Assembly (NCBI GenBank): GCA_964487455.1
Contig: CAZARE010000112.1
Span: 1-6,240, forward strand
From: DASWJZ01 sp964487455
GTDB taxonomy: Bacteria; Pseudomonadota; Alphaproteobacteria; Rhizobiales; Afifellaceae
Direction of reading: 5' to 3'
Length of the DNA: 6,240 nucleotides
Positions 5,148 to 6,240 of this stretch are shown piece by piece. The notes below the pieces were generated by a model. That model was given only the letters and a program-made list of their open reading frames with translations. It had not been told where the DNA came from and made no database searches. Position numbers and translations under genes: made by a program. Each line of letters begins with the position of its first letter. Positions within the stretch are counted from its first letter, which is position 1.

Positions 5148-6240
5148 TCAGGTCCGCGGGAGGGCTCCAGCGTCGGCCAATGCGGCCTTGAGAGGCTCGA
5201 TGTGCTGCTCGTAGGAGCGCCACTTTTCCACGTTGCCCGCGTGGATCGGCTTGCGCACCTCCGCGTAGCTGGCAGTCTGCGCCGCGCGGTCCGATTTGTG
5301 AGCGAAGAGGCAAGCATCGTCCCAGGGCAGGCGCGCCGCGTCAACGAGCTTCCGCACCGACTCATCCGGTTCGCGAACCAAGTCCTCGTAGCGGCTTTCG
5401 AACATGGTGAACGGCAGGACCTCCGACCAATGGCGCATCAATTCTTGGTACAGGCGATAATAACCTGCCAGAGTGACGAAGTCGGCAGTATAGTTGTGCC
5501 CGTCGCCAAGATCTGTCGTGTAGCAGGAAAAGCACGTGGCGATGGGGTCGCGGACGCAGTGGATGAATGTGGCCTGCGGGAACAGCAGGCCAATCAGCCA
5601 AAGATGCAGGAAGTTTTGCGGCATCTTGTCGGTGACCCGCATCTTGCCGCCACCATGGAGCTGCAACTTCGACAAGTATTGTGCCGCAAGACCGCGCGCC
5701 TTGGAGGCCTCCAGCCCGTGCACCGCCTCTGCGATGCGGTCGGGAGGCAAGCTATGCTCAAGGCGCCGCACGCTAATCCCGAGAGCGCGGGCAGTATCCT
5801 GGAAGAAGCGCAGCTCGCCGGCCGCCGCCACACTGGGGTGCGCCGACAGAATCTGCTCGGTTAGCGTCGTCCCTGAGCGCGGCATTCCGAAGACCAAGAT
5901 CGGGCGCGTGCTCTTGTCGGCGCAACGCGCTCGCTCGGCAAAGAATTCCGGCGGCGTCGCGCGCTTCAGAGCGGCGACCACATCGGCGAAATAGGCGAGG
6001 TCGAATCGCTCGGCGTAGAAGGCTTTCGCGCGCGCATACTGATCGAACTCGGCATCCTGGCGCCCCATGGCGCGATCGATCTTTGCAGCGGAGAAGTGCA
6101 GCATGCGACGAAGCGCCGGCGGAAGATCGGCGTTCCGCGCCGTCTCCAGTGCCGCGGAATATTCCGGCGGCTCCGATTGCGCGTTCGAATAATCCGATAC
6201 TTCGATGAGGCCTGAATACACTAGCGGATTTCTTACGCCG
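5148..6240 (-). CDS. TPR-type sulfotransferase family protein, 5' end beyond window edge
   Basis: Likely PAPS-dependent sulfotransferase, which would move a sulfo group from PAPS to an unknown acceptor. Numbered from the GTG at 6221, the 5'-phosphosulfate loop is PILVFGMPRSGTT (107-119). TDKMPQNF (197-204) and the 3'-phosphate motif CVRDPIATCFS (222-232, with R224 and S232) follow, and the C-terminal region KPIHAGNVEKWRSYE (324-338) is typical of the family. The first 100 residues are helical and resemble the end of a tetratricopeptide region (LHFSAAKIDRAMGRQDAEFDQYARA, residues 41-65 in part), as in proteins with N-terminal TPRs fused to a sulfotransferase domain. The frame stays open through 6240 (six more codons, ending NPL before the GTG), so the GTG is probably internal and the true start lies outside. 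The gene converges on uspA and shares no obvious pathway with it. Sulfation of a surface glycan, lipid or protein is possible; the acceptor cannot be read. Confidence 0.9.
   Translation of the reverse strand, partial: GVRNPLVYSGLIEVSDYSNAQSEPPEYSAALETARNADLPPALRRMLHFSAAKIDRAMGRQDAEFDQYARAKAFYAERFDLAYFADVVAALKRATPPEFFAERARCADKSTRPILVFGMPRSGTTLTEQILSAHPSVAAAGELRFFQDTARALGISVRRLEHSLPPDRIAEAVHGLEASKARGLAAQYLSKLQLHGGGKMRVTDKMPQNFLHLWLIGLLFPQATFIHCVRDPIATCFSCYTTDLGDGHNYTADFVTLAGYYRLYQELMRHWSEVLPFTMFESRYEDLVREPDESVRKLVDAARLPWDDACLFAHKSDRAAQTASYAEVRKPIHAGNVEKWRSYEQHIEPLKAALADAGALPRT

Noticed and set aside
5109..5864. 251-codon plus-strand frame opposite the sulfotransferase
   Set aside because: The minus strand carries clear PAPS-binding motifs over the same bases; the plus-strand product shows no family features and has no good ribosome site.

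Overview
The window is dense, GC-rich bacterial DNA, roughly two-thirds G+C by eye. Five protein genes lie almost end to end. Codon use, GC level and gene families (a class-III aminotransferase, a TAXI-type TRAP transporter with a fused permease, a TRAP-linked UspA and a TPR-type sulfotransferase) suggest a proteobacterium, most likely an alphaproteobacterium. This is inferred from composition and protein style; no rRNA or other marker is present to fix it.

Layout. (1) Positions 1-1077, plus strand: the C-terminal three quarters of a PLP-dependent class-III aminotransferase, cut by the left edge. (2) 1078-1174: a short leader with a GC-rich hairpin and a strong ribosome-binding site. (3) 1175-2179, plus: a secreted TAXI-family TRAP substrate-binding protein. 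(4) 2180-2249: a gap holding a terminator-like hairpin. (5) 2250-4673, plus: the fused TRAP permease, with a C-terminal DUF3394-type extension. (6) 4673-5101, plus: a UspA-family protein whose start codon overlaps the permease stop by one base. (7) 5102-5147: a 46-bp convergent gap. (8) 5148-6240, minus: a sulfotransferase running off the right edge.

How the genes work together. Genes 3, 5 and 6 form a complete secondary uptake system. The periplasmic TAXI protein binds a solute, the fused permease moves it inward (ion-driven, from family knowledge), and the coupled UspA protein probably regulates or senses the transporter, by analogy with TeaD of the Halomonas TeaABC ectoine TRAP system. The upstream aminotransferase, on the same strand, may process the imported compound or a product of it, so an amino acid or amine is one possible substrate class; the sequence does not identify the substrate. 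The hairpin between binding-protein and permease genes fits the common need for much more binding protein than permease. The convergent sulfotransferase looks like a separate unit.

I found no clear sign of an undescribed system. The points most worth a second look are the 11-bp intercistronic hairpin, the altered nucleotide-binding motif in the UspA protein, the PDZ-like tail of the permease, and the six-cysteine mature binding protein. No tRNA, rRNA, CRISPR array, insertion sequence or long repeat was seen, and no stretch over 300 bases lacks a gene.
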